Origin: a bacterium
GTDB taxonomy: Bacteria > AUK180
Reading direction: 5' to 3'
Assembly: GCA_021162505.1 (NCBI GenBank)
Contig: JAGGYO010000328.1
Span: 1 to 6,184 of the forward strand
DNA: 6,184 nucleotides
The notes beneath the pieces were generated by a model. That model was not told the origin of the DNA. It worked only from the letters and a program-made list of their open reading frames with translations, and searched no databases. The position numbers and the translations under genes were made by a program. Each line of letters begins with the position of its first letter. Position 1 is the stretch's first letter. This document shows, piece after piece, positions 1 through 5,842 of this stretch.

Positions 1-26
1 CCATTAATAGAGGTATATTATACAAC

Positions 27-72
27 TTTCGGGATGAAATTATAATGATGCAAAGGGGGGTGTTTCGGGATG
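27..72. repeat. 10-bp direct repeat TTTCGGGATG, two copies
   Basis: TTTCGGGATG occurs at 27-36 and again at 63-72, exactly 36 bases apart. Both copies lie upstream of the promoter of the HD-GYP gene. The bases between hold a TATAAT at 41-46 and six G at 55-60. The repeat could be a paired protein-binding site or a small duplication. Nothing in the sequence decides between these. Confidence 0.45.
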
Positions 73-97
73 TTTTTCGATGATTCAAATCGATATT

Positions 98-125
98 TTG
101 ATTTTTTGTATATTTTTTATATAAT
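98..125 (+). promoter_or_regulatory. Promoter of the HD-GYP gene (leaderless type)
   Basis: TTGATT at 98-103, a 16-base spacer and a perfect TATAAT at 120-125 form a sigma-70-like promoter. The ATG at 133 follows after seven bases, so the predicted transcription start coincides with the start codon or lies one base before it. The same -35 hexamer, spacer length and extended -10 string TATAATACAA recur upstream of the next gene. This supports both promoters and the choice of 133 as the start. Confidence 0.68.
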
Positions 126-132
126 ACAATAT

Positions 133-1329
133 ATGAAAGATCATAAAATTATCATAGAAGAATTGCGTATAGAAAATGAGCGTTTAAGAAAAGAGATATC
201 TCTGTTAAAAACAAATTTTCCCGAGCACTATTGTCTAAAAATCAATGAACGATTGGAGGCAATCAATGAGATCATTCATTTTGCCGTATCAGAAATGGCA
301 GATATTGATTTCATCCTTGAAATAATATGCCGAGGTATCCGTCAGATATTCGGATTTCACAGAGTTGGGATAATGCTTATAAACGAAGAAGATAAAACCC
401 TTGAAGGAAGGGTCAGTTTCGGTCTTCCAAAAGAGTATATTAAAAAATTAAAATTACCATTAAAATTAAAAGATGGCTTGGGTATGAGGGAATCAGTAGT
501 TCGTGCAGCAATTCTCGGCGAACCCATTCTTGTTCTTGACCGCACGAAAGATCCTCAGTATATCAATAGAAAAAAATACCCTGAGAAGAGTTTTTCGAGG
601 CAATTTATTGTAATACCCATTAAAACGAGGAAGAAGACCTATGGAATACTAACGGTTGCAACATCTGAGGAATCTTCATTACTTTTTAATGATCAGATAA
701 TTGAGGAAATAAAATTTTTTACAGAACAAGTATCCATTTTAGTGGAAAATCTTATGCTGGTAGAAAATAATGAAAAACTACATTTCCAAATTTTAGGATC
801 ACTTGCAGAGACAATAGAGGCAAAGGATTCATCAACAGGGGGACATTCAAATAGAGTGGTAAAGTATTCAATGTTTATTGCTAATCGCATTAATCTGAGT
901 TTCGAGCAGAAAAAAGATCTGCATTTTGCATCAGTATTACACGATATTGGCAAGATCGGAATTCCTGATCAGATCTTACTAAAACCAGGGAAATTAACAA
1001 AAAAAGAGAGAGAAGTCATAAAGACCCATTCTAATATCGGTAAAAAAATTATTTCAGGCATTGAAGGATTGGAAAATGTGGGGAATGTTATATTACATCA
1101 TCACGAACGCTGGGATGGCGGGGGTTATCCTATGAATTTGCAGGGAAAGAACATTCCTATCTTAGCGAGAATAGTTTCAATTTCAGATTCTTTTGACGCC
1201 ATGATATCCAAAAGACCTTATAAAGAACCTTTCACCATAGAATATGCAATTACCGAGCTCATTAATAACCGTGGAACGCAGTTTGACCCGGAACTTGTTG
1301 ATGTTTTTGTGGATTATTTTAAAGATTAA
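133..1329 (+). CDS. GAF domain / HD-GYP domain protein, probable cyclic-di-GMP phosphodiesterase
   Basis: This is a 398-residue soluble protein with no membrane segment. A short coiled coil (about residues 3-29, rich in E, L, R and K) leads into a GAF sensor domain (about 40-209) and a C-terminal HD-GYP domain (about 220-398). The HD-GYP metal ligands are all visible: H238 in GGHSNR, H270-D271 in LHDIGKIGIPD, H299, the HHHE cluster at 322-325, DGGGYP at 328-333 and D352 in ISDSFDAM. Proteins of this family hydrolyse cyclic di-GMP to pGpG or GMP, so the enzyme is probably active. The GAF ligand is unknown. The start at 133 is chosen because a promoter lies immediately upstream and the coiled coil begins there; the longer reading from 70 adds 21 residues. 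The gene has its own promoter and is followed, 36 bases on, by a membrane sensor-like gene, which suggests a shared signalling role. Confidence 0.9.
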   Translation: MKDHKIIIEELRIENERLRKEISLLKTNFPEHYCLKINERLEAINEIIHFAVSEMADIDFILEIICRGIRQIFGFHRVGIMLINEEDKTLEGRVSFGLPKEYIKKLKLPLKLKDGLGMRESVVRAAILGEPILVLDRTKDPQYINRKKYPEKSFSRQFIVIPIKTRKKTYGILTVATSEESSLLFNDQIIEEIKFFTEQVSILVENLMLVENNEKLHFQILGSLAETIEAKDSSTGGHSNRVVKYSMFIANRINLSFEQKKDLHFASVLHDIGKIGIPDQILLKPGKLTKKEREVIKTHSNIGKKIISGIEGLENVGNVILHHHERWDGGGYPMNLQGKNIPILARIVSISDSFDAMISKRPYKEPFTIEYAITELINNRGTQFDPELVDVFVDYFKD

Positions 1330-1331
1330 AT

Positions 1332-1359
1332 TTGATTTTAAATTTAAAAGTGATATAAT
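1332..1359 (+). promoter_or_regulatory. Promoter of the membrane sensor-like gene (leaderless type)
   Basis: TTGATT at 1332-1337, a 16-base spacer and TATAAT at 1354-1359 lie in the 36-base gap after the HD-GYP stop codon. A TG at 1351-1352 makes an extended -10. The ATG at 1366 comes after only six bases, so the mRNA should begin at or next to the start codon. It shares TTTGATTTT around the -35 and TATAATACAA around the -10, at the same distance, with the promoter at 98-125. Confidence 0.75.
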
Positions 1360-1365
1360 ACAAAC

Positions 1366-3108
1366 ATGGGGATGAACAAAAACTTCTTAAAATTTATTAT
1401 TACTTTAGTATTTCTATTTCTCTTTCTCTTTATTATTTGGCAATTCAATTCAATTTTTTATAAAAATTTCCACTTCTGGGGATTCCTTTTCCTTCTTTTT
1501 TGTTATATTATTGCAGGGAGTCTACAATTTACTCTATCAAAATATATTAATTATTCATTTATTCTCGTATTCATTGTTCTGTGCTTTTTTTCTTATGGAC
1601 CCATCTGGACCATGCTAATGATCATCATAGGCACATTGATCTATAAATATCTTTATTTTGTCATTAAAAAAATCATCGGCATTGAAACTTCACCTATTGT
1701 TATGTCCAATGCTATGTGGAATGTTCTGCTCATGCGTGTAGTGGAATTTACACTCTTAACCCTTGCATCGGTTGCTTTTTACAAATCAATTTCCAGTATG
1801 AGCAATATACTAACAAATTATATTCATCTAATGCTCCTTGCAACAATTTACTTTATAGTTGATCTTATCCTGGTCTTCATTTTAAAACCAAAGAAGCCCA
1901 TTATTAAAAACATCATGGTTGTCTATTTTTTAACCCTATTCACTTTCTTATACGGATATATACTCTATTTTGGTGCAATCAAAGGATACTATTTCCCTGT
2001 GGGGGTCTTGACCATTACGATCTTGATCTTTTCCACACTTCTCTTCTTTCTCTCCAATGATATATTCAAAATAAGGATGAATAATACCATTATACAAACA
2101 TTAAATAATATTAAATTGGAGGGTTTTAAAACCCAATCGCCGACTGAATTTTTGGAAAATGTAGGTCTATTAATGAAAAAGACCGAAGTATTTAGTTCTT
2201 ATATGATAATTAATGAAAAATACGGCAATAAGACCATATTGTACCATTGTGAAGAGATCGGCATTGAAAGAGAGCTATTTGATAAGCATAAGATGGATTA
2301 TATTCTCATGAAGTATTTTCCAAAACCATATTTTACATTTGCTTTAAATTCCGGAAAAGAAACATTTCACTTTGTTTATACAATAATCTCTCCTATATTC
2401 AATGTTGACATTATTGTAAAAAATATTTCCTTTGACATATTTAATATTTACTCCCTACTGAAAACATCCAAAGATTATATTGAGATCAGTCAAAAATTCA
2501 AAGAACAATTGAAAGAAAAAAACAAGATGTTTAATGAGATACAAGAAGGCATTAATCAGATACTGACAAATTCTGCTAATAATCTTACAAATATGTTCTA
2601 CTATAATGATTTAGTGAAAAAAGGGGGAAACCTTACAAAAAAAGAAACTACCAAACAATTCACCAAAGAGATCGTGTTACTACAAAATAGAGCGATCCGG
2701 CTTGAGTATATAAAAAATTTGATAAATAATGAGACATTTCATTTTTTGAAAAATAAAATCGATATTGTAAAAATAATGAGAGAAACAGTTGGAATGTTTT
2801 ATAATGACAAGATTTCTCTTAACCGCAAAGCAGTATTTTTCAATATTAGTGAACGGTTTTTTGTTTTCATTATAACCCATATTATTTCTTTCATAACCAA
2901 GTTCGGTGGTAGAGTATCTAAGATTAATTTGGAAAATATTGACTCAATTCTTCACATACAGGTGTACAATGATAAATTTGAAAATATTAGCCAATTATAC
3001 GATAATAAACTTTTGGATTCAAAGATATTTGAAAGTCTTACCTTTTCTCAAGAATTTAACTCCATTGATCTTCAATTATTTAAGAGAAGCGATAGATCTT
3101 GTATTTAA
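1366..3108 (+). CDS. Multi-pass membrane sensor with degenerate histidine-kinase-like C-terminus
   Basis: This 580-residue protein begins with about eight hydrophobic helices (roughly 9-29, 36-56, 63-80, 82-101, 120-140, 153-173, 183-203, 210-230). Their layout resembles the N-terminal membrane domain found in front of some bacterial HD-GYP and GGDEF proteins. A GAF-like region (about 255-365) and a coiled coil (about 370-400) follow. The C-terminus matches the histidine kinase pattern in outline: a two-helix segment (about 385-455), then a stretch with GGRVSKINLENIDSILHIQV (514-533), like the strands after the N box. However, the segment expected to carry the phospho-acceptor His reads LTNSANNLTNM (400-410), with no histidine. 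The N box position reads THIISFITKF (504-513), and no G boxes are visible. It is probably a catalytically dead sensor, not an active kinase. An ATG at 1372 is an alternative start. No response regulator lies next to it. The histidine kinase relationship is inferred by eye. Confidence 0.72.
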   Translation: MGMNKNFLKFIITLVFLFLFLFIIWQFNSIFYKNFHFWGFLFLLFCYIIAGSLQFTLSKYINYSFILVFIVLCFFSYGPIWTMLMIIIGTLIYKYLYFVIKKIIGIETSPIVMSNAMWNVLLMRVVEFTLLTLASVAFYKSISSMSNILTNYIHLMLLATIYFIVDLILVFILKPKKPIIKNIMVVYFLTLFTFLYGYILYFGAIKGYYFPVGVLTITILIFSTLLFFLSNDIFKIRMNNTIIQTLNNIKLEGFKTQSPTEFLENVGLLMKKTEVFSSYMIINEKYGNKTILYHCEEIGIERELFDKHKMDYILMKYFPKPYFTFALNSGKETFHFVYTIISPIFNVDIIVKNISFDIFNIYSLLKTSKDYIEISQKFKEQLKEKNKMFNEIQEGINQILTNSANNLTNMFYYNDLVKKGGNLTKKETTKQFTKEIVLLQNRAIRLEYIKNLINNETFHFLKNKIDIVKIMRETVGMFYNDKISLNRKAVFFNISERFFVFIITHIISFITKFGGRVSKINLENIDSILHIQVYNDKFENISQLYDNKLLDSKIFESLTFSQEFNSIDLQLFKRSDRSCI

Positions 3109-3127
3109 TCTAATATTTTTGTATAAT
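3099..3127 (+). promoter_or_regulatory. Promoter of the ECF transporter operon (leaderless type)
   Basis: A perfect TATAAT at 3122-3127 ends seven bases before the ATG at 3135. A weak -35 (TTGTAT, 3099-3104) lies 17 bases upstream, inside the last codons of the preceding gene. The predicted transcription start is 3134-3135, which leaves no 5' leader and therefore no room for a riboswitch or attenuator between this promoter and the S gene. Confidence 0.6.
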
Positions 3128-3134
3128 TTCAATT

Positions 3135-3695
3135 ATGTTAAACAAGATCCGTTTTAAACCCTCATTCTATGATTTGTTACTCATAGGACTAATGGCGGCA
3201 ACTGCCACGGGACTAAAACCGCTTTTTGCAATAATCTCACGATTAATAAAAACATCACTTGCAATACCCGGTGGATCAATAATAGGCGGTTTGTATTTCA
3301 TAGCTTTGATCATGGGAAGAGAACTTTCCAATTATGCTTTTACGGCATTTTTTATCGGTTTAATACAGGCAATATTAATGACTGTCCTTGGATTTTACGG
3401 CACCAACGGGGTATTATCATTATTGTCCTTTTCATTACCCGGATTGTTAATAGATCTCATTTATTTTATAACTAAACCACAAAAAATGCGGGTGATCTTA
3501 GCGACTATCATTGCCAATGCGGGGGGATTACTTGTGGTTCTAACCGTATTAGATAAATTCACACTTTTACTTACGGGATTTTATATTGGTATATCCCTTG
3601 TGGGTGGAATTATCTGTGGGTTTCTTAATTTTTTTATTGTAAAAAGTGTTATCACGGTATTGAAAAAAAACAATCTTTACAATTTAAAACATTAG
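3135..3695 (+). CDS. ECF transporter substrate-binding S component, substrate unknown
   Basis: This 186-residue, very hydrophobic protein has about six membrane helices (roughly 12-32, 45-62, 66-86, 94-113, 118-137, 147-176), the normal size and topology of ECF S components. These bind a vitamin, cofactor precursor or metal and dock on the T protein. The recognisable family-like stretches are PGGSIIGGLY (45-54), a GLIQAILM helix (75-82), and GTNGVLSLLSF followed by LPGLLIDLI (89-109). This resembles unassigned and YkoE-type S components more than the well-studied riboflavin or biotin types, but the match is by eye and no substrate can be given. It is the first gene of a four-gene ECF operon, so the ATPases and T protein are probably dedicated to it. 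The downstream gene begins directly after its stop codon. Confidence 0.78.
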   Translation: MLNKIRFKPSFYDLLLIGLMAATATGLKPLFAIISRLIKTSLAIPGGSIIGGLYFIALIMGRELSNYAFTAFFIGLIQAILMTVLGFYGTNGVLSLLSFSLPGLLIDLIYFITKPQKMRVILATIIANAGGLLVVLTVLDKFTLLLTGFYIGISLVGGIICGFLNFFIVKSVITVLKKNNLYNLKH

Positions 3696-3699
3696 GTGA
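3694..3699 (+). promoter_or_regulatory. Ribosome binding site that overlaps the S gene stop codon
   Basis: AGGTGA overlaps the TAG stop (3693-3695) of the S gene and lies two bases before ATG 3702. It matches the anti-Shine-Dalgarno sequence and favours ATG 3702 over GTG 3696, which would lie inside the site. Spacing is tight, so the choice is not certain. The overlap implies translational coupling. Confidence 0.5.
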
Positions 3700-3701
3700 A
3701 T

Positions 3702-4328
3702 ATGCTCAATATCAATAATTTAAGTATCACTTCTTCCGATAATGAGATCATTCTGAAAAATATAAATTATGAAATACAAGACAATGGTATTTATGGATTA
3801 TATGGAAAAGGCGGGACTGGTAAAACAACGCTTGCTTATTCAATATCAGGTATTATTCCTCACTATCTTCATTATATTAAAAAGGGCGAGATCTTTATAA
3901 ATAATATTGAAGTAAACAAAATGGAAAAGAACGAACTTGGTAAATACATTGGCATTGTATTTCAAAATCCCGACTACCAATTATTCTTCCACAGGGTAAA
4001 TATGGAATTAAAATCTGATAAAGATACGCTAAAAGACCTAATGAACAGCATTAAAATAGAACATCTTCTTAATAGGCAGATCGATACTCTGTCTTATGGT
4101 GAAAAGAAAATAGTTATTTTATTGTCCAATATTCTCCTATCTCCCAAAATTCTTATTTTAGATGAAGTTTTTTCATCTCTTGACGAATATTTTTCAAATC
4201 TAATTGTGGAATTTCTGAAAAATTGGGTAAATAAAAAGCGTTTAGTTATTGTTTTGGAAAATGAAAAGAATAAATTACCAAAAGGACTTAAAATGATTGA
4301 TTTTGAGGAGATTTTGGATGGTACTTAG
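3702..4328 (+). CDS. ecfA1: ECF transporter ATPase, first copy, lacking the H-switch histidine
   Basis: This is an ABC ATPase of 208 residues; ECF ATPases are usually nearer 270-290. In this numbering the Walker A is GKGGTGKT (35-42). The Q-loop is FQNPDYQLF (87-95), a form typical of ECF ATPases. The signature is LSYGE (130-134), the Walker B ILILDE (150-155) and the D-loop SSLD. The H-switch position, normally TH in VTHD, reads VLEN (184-187), so the histidine is replaced by glutamate 186. The helical subdomain between Q-loop and signature is shortened, and the C-terminal extension common in the family is absent. The active-site glutamate is kept. In a heterodimer its own ATP site should be impaired, while its signature can serve the partner's site. 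A GTG at 3696 would add two residues. Its end overlaps the T gene by 11 bases. Confidence 0.88.
   Translation: MLNINNLSITSSDNEIILKNINYEIQDNGIYGLYGKGGTGKTTLAYSISGIIPHYLHYIKKGEIFINNIEVNKMEKNELGKYIGIVFQNPDYQLFFHRVNMELKSDKDTLKDLMNSIKIEHLLNRQIDTLSYGEKKIVILLSNILLSPKILILDEVFSSLDEYFSNLIVEFLKNWVNKKRLVIVLENEKNKLPKGLKMIDFEEILDGT
4305..4310 (+). promoter_or_regulatory. Ribosome binding site deciding the T gene start
   Basis: GAGGAG ends seven bases before ATG 4318, an ideal spacing. It lies inside the end of the upstream ATPase gene. This favours ATG 4318 over the in-frame TTG at 4297, which has no such site in front of it. Confidence 0.8.
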
Positions 4329-5025
4329 ATTTGCAGCAACACTTATTTTATCCATTTTTATCTTTTACAATGAAACATTGACTTTTGCCTTGATATTCCT
4401 TTCTATTCTAATTCTATTTTCTTTTATTTTTAAAGGCAAAATATCGAAGAAGTTTTTCCTCACCATGCTCTATTCAAGTTTAATTATTTTCATTATTCAA
4501 ATTATCTTCAGAAAAGGGAATACCCTGCTCTTTCAGTATCATTTTATTTCTATTTATAAAGAGAGTATTATTATTGGGATTAATGTTGCTTTTGTTATGA
4601 TTTCCATGGTTTTTATAATGGCGATCTTACAATCACTTGACAGTGAAGTAATTTTTTATTCCATTGAAAAATGTCGGATCACAAAGTTTTTAACAATACC
4701 CTTATACGCATCTTATAGGTTTCTTCCTGTTATTTCACACCAAATAAAGGTTATGCGGTTCTACGCTCTGATTCGTATTAAAAGGTCTAATAAGGGGTTC
4801 TGGCAAACCCTGAAAATTTATAAAAATTTACTGGTGCCGCTCTTTGTTAGTATTTATAAAAGAATTTATTTTATGTCAATTTCGGTTGAGAGGAAAGGAA
4901 TTTCAAAGAATGCTCAATATTTTGAAAAGAAAAAAGATAAATTCAATATGGGTTCTTTTATTTACCTTGTCCTCATTCTACTTGTAATTGCCTTATTCTT
5001 TTTAAAAGGGAAATATGTGATATGA
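4318..5025 (+). CDS. ecfT: ECF transporter transmembrane T protein with diverged coupling motifs
   Basis: This 235-residue membrane protein has hydrophobic helices at about 3-18, 20-38, 46-64, 82-104 and 212-229. Between the last two lies a long amphipathic, basic cytoplasmic part (about 106-205). T proteins couple the ATPases to the S component through two helices in that part that normally carry Ala-Arg-Ala or Ala-Arg-Gly motifs. Here the region reads SHQIKVMRFYALIRIKR (140-156), then LLVPLFVSIYKR (171-182) and SVERKGIS (189-196). The last aligns with the family's usual EARGF but has ERKG, so the second motif is altered. The order and the pattern of conserved residues still fit EcfT. The start at ATG 4318 rests on the GAGGAG site; a TTG at 4297 would add seven residues. 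The gene overlaps the first ATPase by 11 bases and the second by 4. Confidence 0.84.
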   Translation: MVLRFAATLILSIFIFYNETLTFALIFLSILILFSFIFKGKISKKFFLTMLYSSLIIFIIQIIFRKGNTLLFQYHFISIYKESIIIGINVAFVMISMVFIMAILQSLDSEVIFYSIEKCRITKFLTIPLYASYRFLPVISHQIKVMRFYALIRIKRSNKGFWQTLKIYKNLLVPLFVSIYKRIYFMSISVERKGISKNAQYFEKKKDKFNMGSFIYLVLILLVIALFFLKGKYVI

Positions 5026-5600
5026 TCAAAATCAGAGAAATGGGATATTCTTATAAAGAAAAAAATATTTTCAAAGATTTGGATCTTACCGTTGAGGAAG
5101 GGAAACCATTTATAATCATAGGAAATATTGGCGCAGGGAAAACTACTCTTTTTCGTATCCTCACCGGGTTTTACACAGAGTTTACCGGAACAATTAAGTA
5201 TGACGGTATTAATATCGATCATTTTGACATTCCATTGAATATTGCCTTTGTTGAACAAAATACCGACTATCAGCTTTTAACTTTGAGTGTAAAAAGTGAA
5301 TTAGAACTTTTTTCAAATAACAGTATAAATAATAGCATGATAAAATATTTTGAACTCAACGAATTATTAGAACGAAATCCTCAAACACTCTCATCGTCTG
5401 AAAAAAGGCGGGTGCTGTTGGCAGGCGTCTTTTCCTCTAAAACAAAATATATTTTTATGGATGAACCCACAGCGGATCTTGACGATCATTTTACAAAAAT
5501 ACTTTTAGAACTCGTTGAAAAAGATGAGCGAACAATAGTGATATTCACTCATGATAAAAAATTAAGAGAGAACGGAAAATTCAGAACATTCAAAATTTAA
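5022..5600 (+). CDS. ecfA2: ECF transporter ATPase, second copy, with degenerate signature motif
   Basis: This 192-residue ABC ATPase is even shorter than the first. It has Walker A GNIGAGKT (34-41), Q-loop glutamine 79 in VEQNTDYQLL, Walker B YIFMDE (143-148) with its glutamate, a D-loop around ADLD, and the H-switch histidine 177 in FTHD. The signature, normally LSGGQ, reads LSSSE (123-127), so both glycines are serines. The fourth position glycine contacts the ATP gamma-phosphate across the dimer in known structures, so this signature is probably weak. Paired with the first ATPase, its own nucleotide site would be the near-consensus one, completed by the partner's LSYGE. The start codon overlaps the T gene stop (ATGA, 5022-5025), with AAAGGGA at 5005-5011 as a possible ribosome site. 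It is the last gene of the operon. Confidence 0.88.
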   Translation: MIKIREMGYSYKEKNIFKDLDLTVEEGKPFIIIGNIGAGKTTLFRILTGFYTEFTGTIKYDGINIDHFDIPLNIAFVEQNTDYQLLTLSVKSELELFSNNSINNSMIKYFELNELLERNPQTLSSSEKRRVLLAGVFSSKTKYIFMDEPTADLDDHFTKILLELVEKDERTIVIFTHDKKLRENGKFRTFKI

Positions 5601-5633
5601 TATCAATTTTTTAATATTTATTGCCTTGCTATC

Positions 5634-5660
5634 TTAACCTTGAACTTGGAACTTTGAACC
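5634..5660. repeat. Degenerate tandem units of TTGAAC type
   Basis: Four consecutive units, TTAACC, TTGAAC, TTGGAAC and TTTGAACC, are spaced 6-7 bases apart. The right part of the same intergenic region (5884-5910) has a similar run of TTTCGAC, TTTGCC, TTTGATA and TTTGAC units. Low-complexity arrays of this kind do not code for anything recognisable. Confidence 0.55.
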
Positions 5661-5684
5661 TTTAAACAAAGAATTTAATAACCA

Positions 5685-5703
5685 CAGCACCAAGAAGGTG
5701 CTG
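5685..5703. repeat. Perfect 7-bp hairpin
   Basis: CAGCACC (5685-5691) pairs with GGTGCTG (5697-5703) around the loop AAGAA. No T-run follows on either side, so it is not a typical intrinsic terminator. It lies 18 bases before the longer hairpin at 5722-5751 and may belong to the same repeat element. Confidence 0.6.
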
Positions 5704-5721
5704 GATATACCACTGAGCACA

Positions 5722-5751
5722 CCTGTCTGCGTGCGGACACGCGCAGGCAGG
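5722..5751. repeat. 12-bp GC-rich hairpin, probable dispersed repeat
   Basis: Bases 5722-5733 pair with 5740-5751 around the loop CGGACA. Ten pairs are Watson-Crick and two (5726/5747 and 5732/5741) are T-G. The wobbles pair only in the plus-strand transcript and become A-C mismatches on the minus strand, so folding would favour RNA read from the ECF operon. The arms resemble, from memory, a dispersed repeat of the type CCTGTCTGCGTGC…GCAGGCAGG found in genomes of uncultivated bacteria. No T-run follows. Confidence 0.65.
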
Positions 5752-5820
5752 CAGAGCATAGTCAGGTTTAAAAAACAACTAAATGTAGAGACCGTTCGTG
5801 AACAACCCTGCCTTTCTGTC

Positions 5821-5842
5821 ATTGCGTGCTTGACAACGGAAT
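5821..5842. repeat. Imperfect palindrome of dispersed-repeat type
   Basis: ATTGCGT (5821-5827) faces ACGGAAT (5836-5842), pairing at six of seven positions. The core is close to ATTCCGTGCTTGACACGGAAT, with one inserted A and one changed base. That palindromic core is familiar as an interspersed element in many bacterial genomes, so this looks like a decayed copy. Confidence 0.45.

Larger units (their letters stand above)
1..132 (+). other. Left-edge segment, possible tail of an upstream gene
   Basis: This stretch comes before the first confident gene. Two plus-strand frames are open from the window edge. One would end at the TAA at 43-45 (…VYYTTFGMKL) and the other at the TGA at 81-83 (…GVFRDVFR). 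Neither short peptide is recognisable, so I cannot say which, if either, is a real C-terminus. A start for the HD-GYP gene at ATG 70, after a run of six G at 55-60, is formally possible. It is disfavoured because the promoter at 98-125 would then lie inside the coding sequence and because the extra 21 residues (rich in F, Y and I) do not look like part of the protein family. Confidence 0.3.

Noticed and set aside
41..46. TATAAT upstream of ATG 70
   Set aside because: No convincing -35 lies 16-18 bases upstream, and the better promoter at 98-125 explains the gene.
357..953. Two minus-strand open frames opposite the HD-GYP gene
   Set aside because: They are antisense shadows of conserved GAF and HD-GYP coding sequence.
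3109..3134. Riboswitch in front of the ECF operon
   Set aside because: The gap is 26 bases and the promoter occupies it, so there is no transcribed leader to fold.
2906..3157. Plus-strand frame bridging the sensor gene and the S gene
   Set aside because: It lies in another frame of two well-supported genes and has no similarity or ribosome site.
4297..4299. TTG as the start of the T gene
   Set aside because: ATG 4318 has a GAGGAG ribosome site at ideal spacing; the TTG has none.
4962..5258. Minus-strand frame opposite the T/ATPase junction
   Set aside because: It is opposite conserved Walker A and Q-loop coding sequence and has no promoter or family match.
5601..5640. Intrinsic terminator directly after the second ATPase
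   Set aside because: There is a T-run, but the sequence is almost pure A/T with no stable stem before it.
5685..5751. CRISPR array or tRNA-like structure
   Set aside because: The hairpins differ from each other, there is no regular repeat-spacer pattern, and no cloverleaf can be drawn.
5634..5822. Minus-strand open frame over the same repeats
   Set aside because: It is cysteine-rich, of low complexity, made of repeat sequence and has no start signal.
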